Part shown: positions 45,841 through 57,916 of the stretch, in pieces
Numbering within the stretch: the first letter of the stretch is position 1
Layout of the letters: each line of letters begins with the position of its first letter
Assembly (NCBI GenBank): GCA_019775845.1
Contig: JADQAV010000018.1
Span: 751,044-815,043 of the forward strand
DNA length: 64,000 nucleotides
Direction of reading: 5' to 3'
Origin: Myrmaecium sp. VS I D KN 1
Taxonomy: Eukaryota; Ascomycota; Dothideomycetes; Valsariales; Valsariaceae
The notes under the pieces: model-generated
What the model saw: the letters and a program-made list of their open reading frames with translations, nothing else
What the model was told of the DNA's origin: nothing
Database searches by the model: none
Translations under genes and position numbers: made by a program

Positions 45841-48800
45841 ATGTCCGCGGCGGAGGAGCTTGACCCCTCCGAGTTCGTCCAGCGGATCCGGCAGCTGGGC
45901 GAGCAGCGAGACCAGCAGGACGCCGAACGCGTGCGGAAACTCGAGGAGGAGATCCTGCAAGGCCGAAGCGAGAGGCTTGCACGACGGGCCGGTGAGTGCT
46001 AGCATCGGATGATGGATGACGGATGGTGACGGTGAAAGAGAGAGATAGAGAGGAGGAGGAGGGCGCTGTGCGTTGATGCGCGGATGTGCTGATGCGCTGC
46101 CGCACGAACTCGTTTGTTTTTGGCCGTTGTTGATGCCGCTGCGCTCAACGAGCCGTCTCGCTGATTTTCTTCCCCGTCACCAGAGCGCGCCCGGTCTCTC
46201 TCGCCAAATAAACCCAGCACGCCGCAGCAGGCCAGGCATACTGCACTCGGCAGTTCCGGTAGTCAGCCTACCGCCTCTTCTCCAGCAATCATGGACCCGC
46301 CCGCCCTCGCATCCCCGCGTCAGGAGGCCCTCCAGCGACTGACGGCCTCCCGCAACGACGACGACGAGCCCGCGGAGCCCGCGAAGCCCTCGAGGTCCTC
46401 GAAGCCCGCCTCCACGCCCACCACGCCCATCTCCCGCTCGACCACGCTCTCCTGGCAGCAGAGGCGGCCGCTGTCCTCCCGTCGCCCGCTGTCCGTCGTC
46501 GCTTCCGAAAACAATGCGGCACGGTCGCCGCGTGATACTCCCGAACCCCCGACGACGGACGAGAACACCACCACCGGCACATCGAGGGCTCGGATCTCCC
46601 AAACGCTCGGCTCGAAGGACCCGGCCTGGTTCAAGCAGACCCCCGACCGAGGTCTAGGATCTGCCGCCCTCAGAAAAACGGCGGAAGAAAGCACAGCGGA
46701 CACGGAGCTGCCGTCGAGCGGGAGGAAGTTGCCTGGCATGGCTCGCGAGTCACAGCCCGAAGGTGATCAGCCTGACAGCCCTTCCGCAGCCAGCGTACGG
46801 TCTAGCTCTCCATCTCGGACAAGCTCTGTGCTAGGAAGTACTGTCCGGAGCAACCGCTTCTCCTCCAGCACCTCCATCTCCGGCGGTGACACCCCCGAGG
46901 TCACTCCACGGCAGGAGGTGGACAACAGTACGCCTACAATGTCTCCGTCTCAAGGGCGGATCACGGCAGAGAGGCCGGTATCACCAACCAAGGGCATGGG
47001 CGGATTCGTGCAGAGCGCAATGCTCAGGCGCAACGACAGCGTCAGCAAGAGGTGGAGCGCACAGACACCAGTTGGACTCAGTCGTCAGAACTCAACAGCC
47101 AGCAACATCAGCGGCTTTGGCGGTTTGGGGGGTGCGACCACGCCGAAGCTTGATGCACGCCCCCTCAGTCTACATCGCGGAGCGTCGGTCGAGCCAACTT
47201 CACGACCGAGTTCGAGCCACAGTGACCTAACCGTCCTTCAGGGGAGCGCATCAAATAAGCCCGAAATTACGCCCGACGGATTCGTCAAACCCGCTCGGCC
47301 GCTGCAGGGTCACGGGCGTGCCAAATCCATCACAGGGGATGAAGCCAAACGATCCGAGACATCACCACCGCCCAGTCCTTCCAAGAGGTGGAGCCCTACC
47401 AAGTCCAGTTGGCTGGAGAGTGCATTACAAAAGCCAGACTCGCCGAAAATGAAGGCAGCGCCACCTCAACAGCCGAGCTGGATGGCGGAAATAAATAGGG
47501 TAAAGCAACAGCGGAACAGTGTCGATCTTTCCAAGAAAGCGATTCCTGGCAAGGCACCCGCTACCCCGGAACCTGTCAAGGCGTCGGCGCCGGTCACCCC
47601 CAAGATGAACGAATCTGCGGGAACCTCGCAAACTGAGGCATCTGCGACAAAACATGATAGCAAAGAACCGGAGATCACAACCCCAGCTGGCAAAGCGGAC
47701 CCTGCTGTTCCCTCCCCTAAACCCAAGGGTGACGCTCTGGGCATATCCACCCCAGAACCTGTAACTGGAGCCGCAGAGAACTCAGTATCGACACCTACTG
47801 ACACGCCTTCCCAAATCGGTAATGGAGCGCTCAAAACATCCTCTCCGTTCACTCCAAAGTCGAGACCAGAAAACCCGGTTAAGCACGACTTTCGGGCAAA
47901 CCTGAAGCATCGGGAGCTTCCTGCAGACAAATCTAAGCAGGAAGAACCAGAGTTCAAGAATGTCTTTGGAAAACTGAAACGTGCCCAGACTGAGAAATAT
48001 GTGGCACCTGACGAGTTGAAAGGCAACATTTTGCGTGGAAAGGCTGGTCTAACAGCTACTGCTGGGCCACAGAAGGGGCCCCGAAGGGATGAGCTCAGGG
48101 ATAGCTTGATCAAGCAAAAGGAGGCTATCAAGGCAAAGGCTGCTGAAGCTGGCGACGAAGAGCCTCACAAGCCCGCAGAGCGCACGTCGGCCCCCATACC
48201 GGAAGCCCTTGCAAAACGGAGGCATTTGAGCAAGACTGATAGCATCTCAAGCACGACATCACTGCCCAAGGAGAAAGAAGATGGAACCCCCGAGGCCCTT
48301 CTCCGTCAGAGGAGCTTGAAGGACCGGTCTAGGAGCGCGTCACCTGAAAAGAATGAGCCTGAACGTTCCCAGCCTAAGGCGCCGTTTGTGCGATCGAGCA
48401 AGCTTGCTGATCGATTTAACCCTGCGCTTGCGAATATGTTGGCAAGGGGTCCTCCGACAGCTGGTGGAGACGGGTCGAAGCCATCGAGTTCAGGATCGAA
48501 TGCTCCCCAGAAGAGTTCTTCGGACGAGGGTTCTGGTTCTGGTGCGCAGCTTACTCACATGACGAAGGGTCGCGCTCGTGGACCAAAACGGCGTGCTCCT
48601 GCGAGCAGGAAAGATGACAGCGCCACCGCTAAATTACCTCTCACCACCTCTTCACCGTCAGTCGAGCCGCAGGATGCGGACTCAAGCAGCACATCGGATC
48701 CAGCGCCAAAGCCTGTTCCCCAACAGTCTGCATTTGAGCCCAAGTTATCAACGACCGCAAACCGAGAATCCCTCAAGCCTAAACCGGAGACCCCGAAGAA

Positions 48801-51642
48801 ATCACCAAGACTCTCTGAAAAGATCGAGGCGTTGATCTCTCCGAGCGTAGAACAGACTTCCGGCTCTCCCACTGGGCAAGAGCCATCCACAGCAGCAGCC
48901 TCAAGCGAGGAGCTCGCGTCCTCTACAACAGAGGCAAAGCGTGAGGATTCTGCACCAAGCAAAATGGCTTCTTCGGTCTTCGAACGCAAATCCGCTTCCC
49001 CGGCGCCAGAGAAGAAGCCTGCCTTTTCACCAATAGAAAGGAAGGTTGCTTCGCCTGTGTCGGAGGAGAAGTCTCCTTCTCTGGTTACTGATAAGAAGCC
49101 GTCGTCAGCGGTGCTGGACAGGAAGCCTTCGTCTCCGGTGCTGGAAAGGAAGCCTTCATCTCCGGTACTAGAAAAGAAGCCTTCATCACCAGTAATAGAG
49201 AAGAAGCACCCTTCTCCGGTCGCTGAAAAGAAATCGTCTCCTCCTCCGGTCGCCGAGAAGAAACCCGCTTCGCCGGTCTTAGAAAGAAAGCCTTCGGCCC
49301 CAGTATTGGAAAGGAAACCTTCGCCACCAGTGTTCGAAAAGAAACCTTCGTCACCAGTACTCGAAAAGAAGCCCTCTTCGCCGGTCTTAGAGAAAAAGCC
49401 TACGTCTCCAGTTTTAGAAAAGAAGCCTGCGTCCCCAGTCTTAGAAAAGAAGCTTGTGTCTCCGGTCATGGACAGGAAAGCCGCATTCTCAGTCCCAGAG
49501 CGAAAGCCTTCTCCACCAATAGTCGAAAAGGACCCATCGTTCCCAGCGCCCCAAAGCAAGCCTACTCCCGCCCTTGAACCTACGCCTTCCTCGCTATCCC
49601 AAGAGAAACCAATATCTCCCCCTGTTGGCGGCAAACCGCTTCCTGCATTAGCAGACAAGAAAACCCCCTTTACCGACTTGTCTAATTCCAAGCCTCTCAG
49701 CGCCGCGACCTCTCGCCCGACATCATACAGCAGTCGACCCTTGCCGGCTACTCCCTCAAAGTCTGAAGACATCCGGCCTGTCGAAGCCTCGCCAAAGGTC
49801 GAGACCGCTCCCAAAACTCAGCCTCCAGCCCTTCAAACCAGCGGCGGCGTGTCGGTGAAGAACGCGGCATCTATGTGGGCCAAGAATGCAGGCTCCACGG
49901 CGTCTGCATCTCCACCTCCTCGCTCGCCGATCAAGCTACCGACCAAGGCTGATGAGCGAACAGCGATGGAGAATGCGGGTCTGACACAACCAACAATACC
50001 GAATACCGTTGGCTTGGGGATTGCCGAGTCGGTCAACGAGGCGCCCAGTCCGGTCTCCAAGAAGGAAATGGCAGGTTCCAAATCGACGCAATCCTCTCCT
50101 ACCAAATCCTCCTTCTCCACCCTGGCGAGAGCTGCCAACCCGCCAGTGCCTCCTAAACCATCGCCGCCCCCGCAAACATCTGAAGCCGAGAAGCTATTTG
50201 CGGAATATTTTGATGACATACCGGTGAACTTTGGAGAGCTTCCTAAGCATATCGATGCGCAGGGGATTCTAACGTCTTCGCCGCTTGACACCGGCAAGAT
50301 CAGAACTCTGCGGAAGCAGATCCAAGAAATCACCGGAGACGGCAAATTGGTCTCGGTCGCAGCGCATGAAGAAATTGTGCTGTACGAGGACCAGATGTTC
50401 CTGTGCACACACGTGTTTGGCGCGCCCAACGGTGCAAAGGTCACCGAGGTCTATCTATGGGCAGGCAGCGGTGTACCCGAGGGGACATTAGAAGATGCTC
50501 AATTATTTGCGCGCAAAGTCGCGAAGGATAACTCCGGCAAACTCATCATTCTTCGTCAGGGCAAGGAGACACCAAACTTCTTCGATGCCCTTGGTGGTAT
50601 TGTCATCGTACGTCGTGGCTCATCCCCCGCCTCTCAGCAGTATCTACTGTGCGGGCGTAGACATTTGGGTCGCATAGCGTTTGATGAAGTCGACCTGTCT
50701 CTCAGCAGCCTCTGCTCAGGCTTCCCGTACATCGTGTCCTCGTCCTCGGGCAAGGTCTTTCTCTGGAAAGGTTACGGTTGTCATGCGGACGAGCTCTCGG
50801 CTGCTCGGCTGATGGGCATGGACCTCAGCACCACTGGCGAGCTCATTGAGATCGACGAAGGTCAGGAGACTCCGGAATTCTTCGACTCCTTCCCTACGCC
50901 GGTTTCCGGCAAGAAAGCCGTTCCGCGGTCGGCCGACCACTGGCGGTATAAGGCGTCCAGCGACAAATACCGAGCCCGCTTGTACAGGTTTGAGCAGCAA
51001 CAGGCACCCTCGAGCAACGGTGGACTCCAGGTGAGCACCTCTTCCTGGCCGAACTTATTTCGTCGCCCGTCATGGCAAGGGTTCTCGTCGCCAACACGGG
51101 AGTCCGCCTCCCAGCAGCAGACCAACAACGATTCCAACTCGACCCGCAGCAGTGCGAGCAGCGTAAACAATGGTCCCAACAGTGCCACTGCTGGCCTTGA
51201 ACACACCACCGTGGTAGAGATTGCACCGTTTAACCAGGCGGATCTGGAGGCGGAACATGTTTACGTGCTTGATGCGTTTTTCGAGATCTACATGTAAGCT
51301 GATACCTGATTTCCATGACACGAGATAACATCGCTGACACTAAACCCCCCTACCAAAAGTATTGTCGGCGCCCTCTCGCGTACTCAACACCACGCCTTCT
51401 CCACCGCCATGCTGTTCGCGCAGGAGTATGGCATCCTAGCTGCAGGCTACGAGGACCGGCCCTTTGTCCCCGTAAGCACAGTCGTGCTGGAAGGCATTCC
51501 GAGAGATATGAAGGCGGTGTTTAGGAGGTGGGACGACCGCTTTTCCCCAACAGCGGCGCTGATGAGTGGACGCCCGCCCCGGAGGGGAAAGAGCTTGAGA
51601 ATAGTGGGACTGAGCCAGGCATTGAGGGCGACGAGGAAGTAA
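45841..51642 (+). CDS. DUF4045/gelsolin-repeat protein, actin-associated
   Basis: Three exons (45841-45991, 46184-51293, 51360-51642) give 1847 residues. The N-terminus starts MSAAEELDPSEFVQRIRQLG and is coiled-coil prone. A long Ser/Pro-rich disordered region follows with DUF4045-like islands (SKDPAWFKQTPDRGLGSAALR, GGFVQSAMLRR, SRQNSTASN). Residues about 978-1170 hold some twenty copies of a nine-residue repeat (KKPSSPVLE). The last 460 residues contain gelsolin-type repeats (VYLWAGSGVPEGTLEDAQLF; GKVFLWKGYGCHADELSAAR; DEGQETPEFFDSF) and end in a gelsolin-like third unit split by the last intron. It probably binds or caps actin at growing tips or septa. The first intron is long (192 bp). 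Confidence 0.85.
48963..49545 (+). repeat. 27-bp tandem repeat coding for KKPSSPVLE-type units
   Basis: About 20 imperfect copies encode [KR]KPSSPVLE-like nonapeptides. The repeat also leaves a long open frame on the opposite strand (419 residues, 48555-49814), which is a by-product. Copy number is likely to vary between strains. Confidence 0.9.
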
Positions 51643-51676
51643 GGAGGTGCGGAGTGGCTTCCGCAGAGAACCGATG

Positions 51677-51682
51677 AATAAA
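51677..51682 (+). terminator. Possible poly(A) signal of the gelsolin gene
   Basis: AATAAA occurs 35 bp after the gelsolin stop codon, a plausible cleavage-site position. Confidence 0.4.
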
Positions 51683-52059
51683 GTGCCAACAAGGCTTGCG
51701 TGCAGGTCTCGTCTTGTGGGAAGGCCGTGTAGGCGTGGTCGGTAGCGTACCGTGGCCGTACCACTGCCGGTACTGGATGGGGTTGTTGTACGAAAAGCGA
51801 TGTCTGAGACAAACGGGTGGCACGTGGAGGGGGTCACATCTGGGCGTCAGCCTTGTCACATTCTCCTCGCACGGGGGAGATGCACGGCATTAATTGCGCG
51901 ATTCTGCTTCCCACGTGGAGGGAAGCCAGCGTCCTGACTTCTTCCTTTTTACCGGAGTCTTCTTTTTTCCTCTCCTTTCCTTTTTCCTCTCTTTCGCTTT
52001 CCTCTCTGCTGTTGATAGAAAAAAGAAAGGCCTCCTTTGCTGCATCCATTAACCGGGGC

Positions 52060-52082
52060 GGGGGGGGGGGGGGGGGGGGGNN
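52060..52082. other. Poly-G run and N gap
   Basis: Twenty-one G are followed by two N, so true length here is unknown. Confidence 0.95.
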
Positions 52083-55000
52083 GAGCTATTACGGAGTTAT
52101 TTGGGAGGGGTCGGGGTTCTTTCTCCATGGGAGAGGTTTGGTGCATCGTGTTTTTCTTTTCGGGAGTACAGTAGGTTATGGTAGTCAGTCGGTCAGTCGT
52201 AGTGTATTTTGCATGTTGCATCTTTTAGCTGAAACGCACGCCTCTTCTTTTTTTTACTTCCTCTTCTGCTTTGCCATGCTCTGTTCGGATTCCTTTCGTG
52301 AGAGGTCGATGCGATTCAGCGAGTAAGGTCTTGCTGTTCTCTCTCCTTCTTCTTCCGTTCCTCCGCGGCGAGTGGCTGGTGAAGGTGAGAAGGTGAGAAT
52401 CTACCGCCCTTTTGCTGGTCCGCTAAGGACGACGTACATATAGATATACCTTGTGCGTACCACGTCCTCTCTTTCTATGATGCGTGCTCGAGGTACTTAC
52501 GGCGAGATGGAATACTATCCACTTGCATGCCTCCCCTCCTTACCTGCCTACCTTCTTCATATCGTACCATGGGTTTTCGAAGGGGAATGATCTCTTCCCT
52601 TTTGCTCTAAAGAAGCAGGTGACTTGTTGAACGCTCCGCGGAGGCAGGTTGATGCATATCCCATCCCGTCCCATTCCATTCCAGGACCTACCTTAGCGTA
52701 AGTAGTACTTCAAGAGTTGTCTTCATGTCTTCTGACATTCAGCGCGCGCTTTGCCTGCTTTCTCTACCAGATATCGACCGCTGGCTGGTACGAGAGATGC
52801 ATTTCTCCCCGCCTTCTCATCCCTCTTAGATAGCGTGCGCCTTGCGCGAGAGGAAGATGCGCCTTTCCTCCAGCCATGCGACGTTTCATCTGTAGAAAAA
52901 CCCATGATCGAATCGGATCTCTCCATGCATGTTTGGTCCCGCGATCGACCTCGCTCGCTTGGTCGTTCCGCGGACAGGGAGGCAGGTGGAGACGGGAGGA
53001 GCGAACGAAAGGAGCCTTGTCGTTCAGGCAGGCTTACAGGCATGCAGGCAGCCAGGCAGGGGAATGTTCGTTTCAACCTCCCGCTCTCCCCCGATGCCGA
53101 AATTATGACATCATCCGATCTCGTCCCTCAGGGCTGTCGCATCCCATCGCAAGTACGCGTGCGTCTGTTTGCTTACGCGTCTGACAACCACAGTTCTTCA
53201 CTTCCCCTTCCCCTTCCCCCCGATCGCAAAGCCTACCTAGGGAATGTGATATGCGCGCGTTCTCTGTTTCCCTCCCGCTGTCGAGGGTGTATGTATGGAC
53301 GACTACGACGACGGCGACGGGAACCCTGGAGATCATCCCGTCCCGTTCGATGGATGTAACCCCACAATCCCATCGAACCGGATAGTTGCTTCTTTCTCTA
53401 CGAGCAGGATCTGCGATGGAAGGGCGCATCACTTCGATGGTTCGATTCGACGCGCGTGGATTAGATGGATGGTTTGGTTGGATGGATGCAAACACCTTCT
53501 ACCTCCCTCCTCGGAATCGAAAGCCGATTCCATAGGTACAGTAGTAGCCACCGTTGGATGGCTTAAAGGTGAAGCGCGTACACAACGCGTCCTCGACCTT
53601 CCTTCTTTCCTTTCCCGCACCTTCTCTTACTCCCCCTCTCTCGCTCTATCAACATCCCATTCCCCTCTTCGCCAATTGGTTAGTGCCAATCCTGACGTCC
53701 CTGACACCTGCACGTAAGGTTCTCTCCAATCCTCTTCCCCTCTCCTGCTCCGTATGGACCAGCCTGGCGAAAAGCGCAGATCTATTTGGGCAACGAAGGA
53801 CGATTTACAGAATCGGTGGGTTTTTCGCGTTCTGTTCTCACGAAAATACGCATGACGAGTACCTACCTACCTCCTCCGTTGATGCCTCCCCTTGCCTTTG
53901 CATCTCTATGCTCTCCTACAACTCGGAGGAGGGGGAAATCATACGGAGCGGAGCTAAGCGGCTCTGGGATACCTACTGCACCCGACCTTCCTGAGAGTGG
54001 TAACGGTTGGAAGTTCCGGTACCTGATAAAAGCGAGTTCTTTTTTTAGCGGGCACACGACGCCAACCAACCAACCCACCACCGCCACAGCCGGGTACCGG
54101 AGCGTGATGGGTTCGCGTGTGGTTGTGGCGTTTTTTTTTCCCCCTTCCTTCTCGTTTTAGTTCCTGTTTTTGAGTGAAGGACGGAGAGAGAAGTGAGAAG
54201 TGAGAGGAGAGGTGAAAGGTGAACAGGAATCTATTTTATTTTCTCTCGGTCTACCGACCTGCCTTGCCGGCCGACGACGACCCGGGCCGAGCAAGAAAAG
54301 CGGAAGAAGACCGGTCGGGGGACTCCCGTTCCCGGCAACGACAACCGGGGCCACCTGACTCGGTTCGCAAGCGACGACTGCCAAGATGGGATAACTCGGG
54401 GATGAAGATTGCTCCCTCGTGCTCGAGTCAGTTGGATGGGAATTCTGTGTCCATGGCGTTCTTCTCCTTTTTTTTTCTTCCTTCCTCCGAGGAGGGACGG
54501 GGGAGTGAACGAAATCGGTTCGCTCTCGGGGCTGACCGGCACGGCTCGGACGGATGTTCCTTTTTTTGGGAGGGTGGTGATGGATGCATGGATGGATGCA
54601 TGGACAAGTGGTAATGATGATGCAGAAGGGGATGGAATGTATACCGTTTGTGTGTATGCGCGCGCACGCGAACAGAACAGAGACTTCAATCAGATCCCTG
54701 AGAGAAGAAACGCGAATAATGATGTGGTGAGTGAGGTTGGTTGAATGGGGACCTGCGAACACGCGCTGCTTCCCTGCATTGGGGTACCAGACTTTCGAAC
54801 TTTCCCTTCGTGCTGCTGATGCAACGGCAGCGCTCGCTGGGTGGTGGGAAGCGTGAAGCAGAAACGGGTTTTGCTGCGGTTATAGCTTATGTTGCCGTTG
54901 CGTATGTACCTACATATATTCAGGTCCTTGGATCGGTGGTAGGCTATCCTCCATGATCCTTGTTGGGGATCTCTTCCAAACCCCCTTGCCCCTGCTGCAG

Positions 55001-56215
55001 AAACAGGGACCGTCGAATCAGTAGCGGCCGTTTGGAGAAAAAAGAAAAAGGGGGAGGGGGGAAAAGGTCTGCACGCTGACGAAAGAGGTGTGAACGACAG
55101 GTTTTCTTGACTTTTTGACGGGCAGGTTCAGCGCCATTCCTACAAGACTGCCACTCACCTCACACTCATTTTCTCAGCATCATCATCGCGATTAGACGCC
55201 CAATGGTGAAACAGGCGGACCGGAGGCGTGGCTCAGTGGCGTCCATCCACACGCCAGGCCCGCCGCCGCCGGGGCAGAGACAAGCCTCCCCTTTCCCGCG
55301 AGTGTGTGCCTGACGAGCCTCTTCTTCTTCCAAGCCCTTCCACAAGCCGCATGACCCCATTGGTGCAGGGCATCAGGCTGGGCCGAGCTAGGAACATCGC
55401 AACTCACTCACACTCTCCACAACTCCCATCCTTCCATACATACATCACCGTAGTCCACAAGCAGAGCAAGGCAGAACCGTTGGAATGGTGTGGAGAGGAG
55501 TTCCACCCAACCGCATTGGCCGCCCAGCACCTAATCCACCACCACCCGCTTGCGCCTGACGCTTGCCGGTAAAGGGGATCCCACCTCCTCCTGTTCTCTG
55601 GACCGGAGCGTGGCGCTGAGAAAAAAGGCTTGTGTTGGTGGATGACACGAACGAGCGGACGGATGGACAGGCGCCCGTCGCGTGTGTTGTTGTTGGAGCC
55701 GCATCCATCCTCTTTTCCCCCCTCCGTTCCACGTTCCACGGTCTCTCTGGTCCACGGTTCACGGTCCACGGTTCACGGTCGGCAATGACGTTTTCCCATC
55801 CTGACCTGCGACGAACTCTCGGCGGAGATCCGCACGCAGATCGGGATGTGAGTGTGTCTGTGTGGTGTGGCTGCTAATGTTTCCTTTTCCCCTCCACCAC
55901 CACTACTCTTGTTCACGCGCGCCGCGCCGGGCCTGTTATCAACGTCCGCCCGGTCTGCTTTTAACGACTACTTTAAACAGTCGATCCTGCTGCCTCGACC
56001 TGCCAGAATCCATCAACCCGCCCCTCGTCACATCCCACATCCCTCCCCCCATCCCCGCATATATTCCTCTGCAGATCCCCGCGCAAATCAAGGACGAGAC
56101 TCGGTTTGCGAAACACTGTTTCTGCCTCCCTGCGACCTGATTCGTCCGTTGGCCTTCCCCCGCCATTCCCTACCCCTGCGCTTCTTTGCTGTCGCTCCCG
56201 TCACTTCCTTCCTTG

Positions 56216-57916
56216 ATGGGAAGATCGTCAAGCCGGTGGTGTCATCGGGCTGTCGTCAAGCCTACTACCTCCAATCCTTCTTCTCCTCATCCTCCCACGA
56301 CGTCGAGAACCAGTACACCGACCTCTTCCTCCTCTTCTTCTTTCCCTCCCTCTTCTCCTCCTTTCTCATCTTTTTCGTCTTCTTCTTCTTCGAGCCCGGA
56401 GCCACATTCACATCCAGTCTCTCCTCGCAGTCGACCACATCACCGCGCCGGCCCTGCCACGGTCCTTACCGCCATCTCCCAAACTCTCTCGTCATTGGCC
56501 AAACCGCGGTCTCGAGGATCGCCCTCTTCGCATTCCACATTCATTTCTCCTCCACGTCCGCTTCCAGGGAAGCATGACGTCAGCGCAATGAGCAGAGAAG
56601 CCGCATTTGCCAGACTGTCAGCCTTGCCAGGCCCGCACCGCCCGCAATTCCAGCGGCAGCGCAGCAATTCCCTCCCGACGCTCCCTACCATCCGACCGAC
56701 CAACGCTGAGGCGAGTATCATCCTCTCCGCCGGCGAAAATGCGGCCGCCCGTCGAAGGAGACCGCATTCCCAGGGGGACTCGACCGGCTTGAAGACGCAA
56801 AAATTCGCTGCCCCCATCGTTCCTACGCCGATCACGGAGGAGCCTGCAACCCGACCACAGTCGGAGTACGCGAAAGCGAGCCTTCCGCTCATCGACGAAA
56901 GCGTGCTGGATGTCGAACCTGACAATTCCATGGTGGATGACGTTCTCAATGCCGGGCAACGCGTTTTCGACGATAACCCGACTCCAAAGGCCTCTCCCTC
57001 CAAGCAATTCGGCGAGGAACACCAGTTCCAGACGCCACGGAAGAATTCTCTGAAAAGTTATGCGGCAGACCTCTCTAGTTTCATCAAGACGCGACTGGAG
57101 TCCCTGTCGCCCAACAAGCCACAGTCACCCGAAGACGCCCCTGTAATTGAGCAGGCATCCGTTGTTCGTCTCAACGGTCGCAAGCCGGCCAAGGAGCAGG
57201 ATCCTTTCCAAGGCGGCATGCTGCGGCCGCCTCAGCGGCCGCCTCTCATGAGCGCCTTTTCCGAATGGAGCACCACTACCGACGAGTCGGACACTGAGAG
57301 TAGAGAGGCCAATGTGCCGGACGTCCCTCTCATGCCTCCTAACCTTGTCAGTCGTTTCTCCCCTAGCACACCGTCAAGCGTTTACACCGCCTCTATCATC
57401 AATTGCTATGACCACGAGAGCGGCAGCCAAAACGACAGCCGTGCCTCCTCTCCCGATCTACCCGAACTCAGCCCTCACGGATCGCTCCGCACCAGCATGG
57501 ATAGCGATTACCTCGAAACCCGCAATAACTCTGTCTGCACTGCTAGACTGATCACCATCACCTCACCGAAGAGCTCTGCTCAAAATTCTCCTGTCAGGAT
57601 CACATTTTCTTCTCCACGCGCTTCACCTTCGAGGCCTTCGCGCAAGGCCACAACTCTCTCCCAATCTCCTCCTCTGTCGCCAACCGGCCACCGCGGCTCC
57701 CGGCGACCTCCTTCTGGTCGTTTGGCTAGCGATCCTAGCCATCTCTCCGAGGCCACCAAGAAGATGAGCATGCTGACTGCCATCTCCCCTTACGAGGGTG
57801 AGCCGTTGACGAAGGTATACGACATCTCTTTTCCGGAGCCAAATCGTATCGTCACGGAGGGCCTATCCTTCGATCTCGTAACCAACCCTACACGGAAGAT
57901 GGAGCTGTCGATCTAA
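56216..57916 (+). CDS. Conserved fungal protein of unknown function
   Basis: One exon. From the first in-frame ATG (56216) it encodes 566 residues; from the ATG at 56588, which has a better context (G at -3) and lies after a Ser/Pro-rich stretch, 442. The protein is hydrophilic and Ser/Pro-rich with many possible phosphosites (RQRSNSLP, KNSLKSYAAD, KSSAQNSPVR). The tail KVYDISFPEPNRIVTEGLSF looks ordered and conserved. There is no domain I recognise. A TGACGTCA palindrome (56575-56582) lies just before the second ATG. If 56588 is the true start, this is in the leader. Confidence 0.6.
   Translation: MGRSSSRWCHRAVVKPTTSNPSSPHPPTTSRTSTPTSSSSSSFPPSSPPFSSFSSSSSSSPEPHSHPVSPRSRPHHRAGPATVLTAISQTLSSLAKPRSRGSPSSHSTFISPPRPLPGKHDVSAMSREAAFARLSALPGPHRPQFQRQRSNSLPTLPTIRPTNAEASIILSAGENAAARRRRPHSQGDSTGLKTQKFAAPIVPTPITEEPATRPQSEYAKASLPLIDESVLDVEPDNSMVDDVLNAGQRVFDDNPTPKASPSKQFGEEHQFQTPRKNSLKSYAADLSSFIKTRLESLSPNKPQSPEDAPVIEQASVVRLNGRKPAKEQDPFQGGMLRPPQRPPLMSAFSEWSTTTDESDTESREANVPDVPLMPPNLVSRFSPSTPSSVYTASIINCYDHESGSQNDSRASSPDLPELSPHGSLRTSMDSDYLETRNNSVCTARLITITSPKSSAQNSPVRITFSSPRASPSRPSRKATTLSQSPPLSPTGHRGSRRPPSGRLASDPSHLSEATKKMSMLTAISPYEGEPLTKVYDISFPEPNRIVTEGLSFDLVTNPTRKMELSI
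56575..56582. promoter_or_regulatory. TGACGTCA palindrome (CRE-type bZIP site)
   Basis: This is a perfect eight-base CRE. It overlaps the longer reading frame and lies six bases before the alternative ATG at 56588. Confidence 0.45.

Larger units (their letters stand above)
51643..56215. other. 4.6-kb gene-free region with a sequence gap
   Basis: No protein-like frame was found. Sequence is pyrimidine- or purine-rich with many short repeats. A run of 21 G (52060-52080) followed by two N marks an unresolved homopolymer. Part of the right end is probably the leader of the next gene. Confidence 0.55.

Noticed and set aside
48555-49814. 419-residue minus-strand frame with SFFSKTGE-type repeats
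   Set aside because: It is the mirror of the KKPSSPVLE coding repeat in the gelsolin gene; the 27-bp period keeps both strands open.
53430-53470. GGTTCGATTCGA, like a tRNA B box
   Set aside because: No matching acceptor, D or anticodon stems around it.
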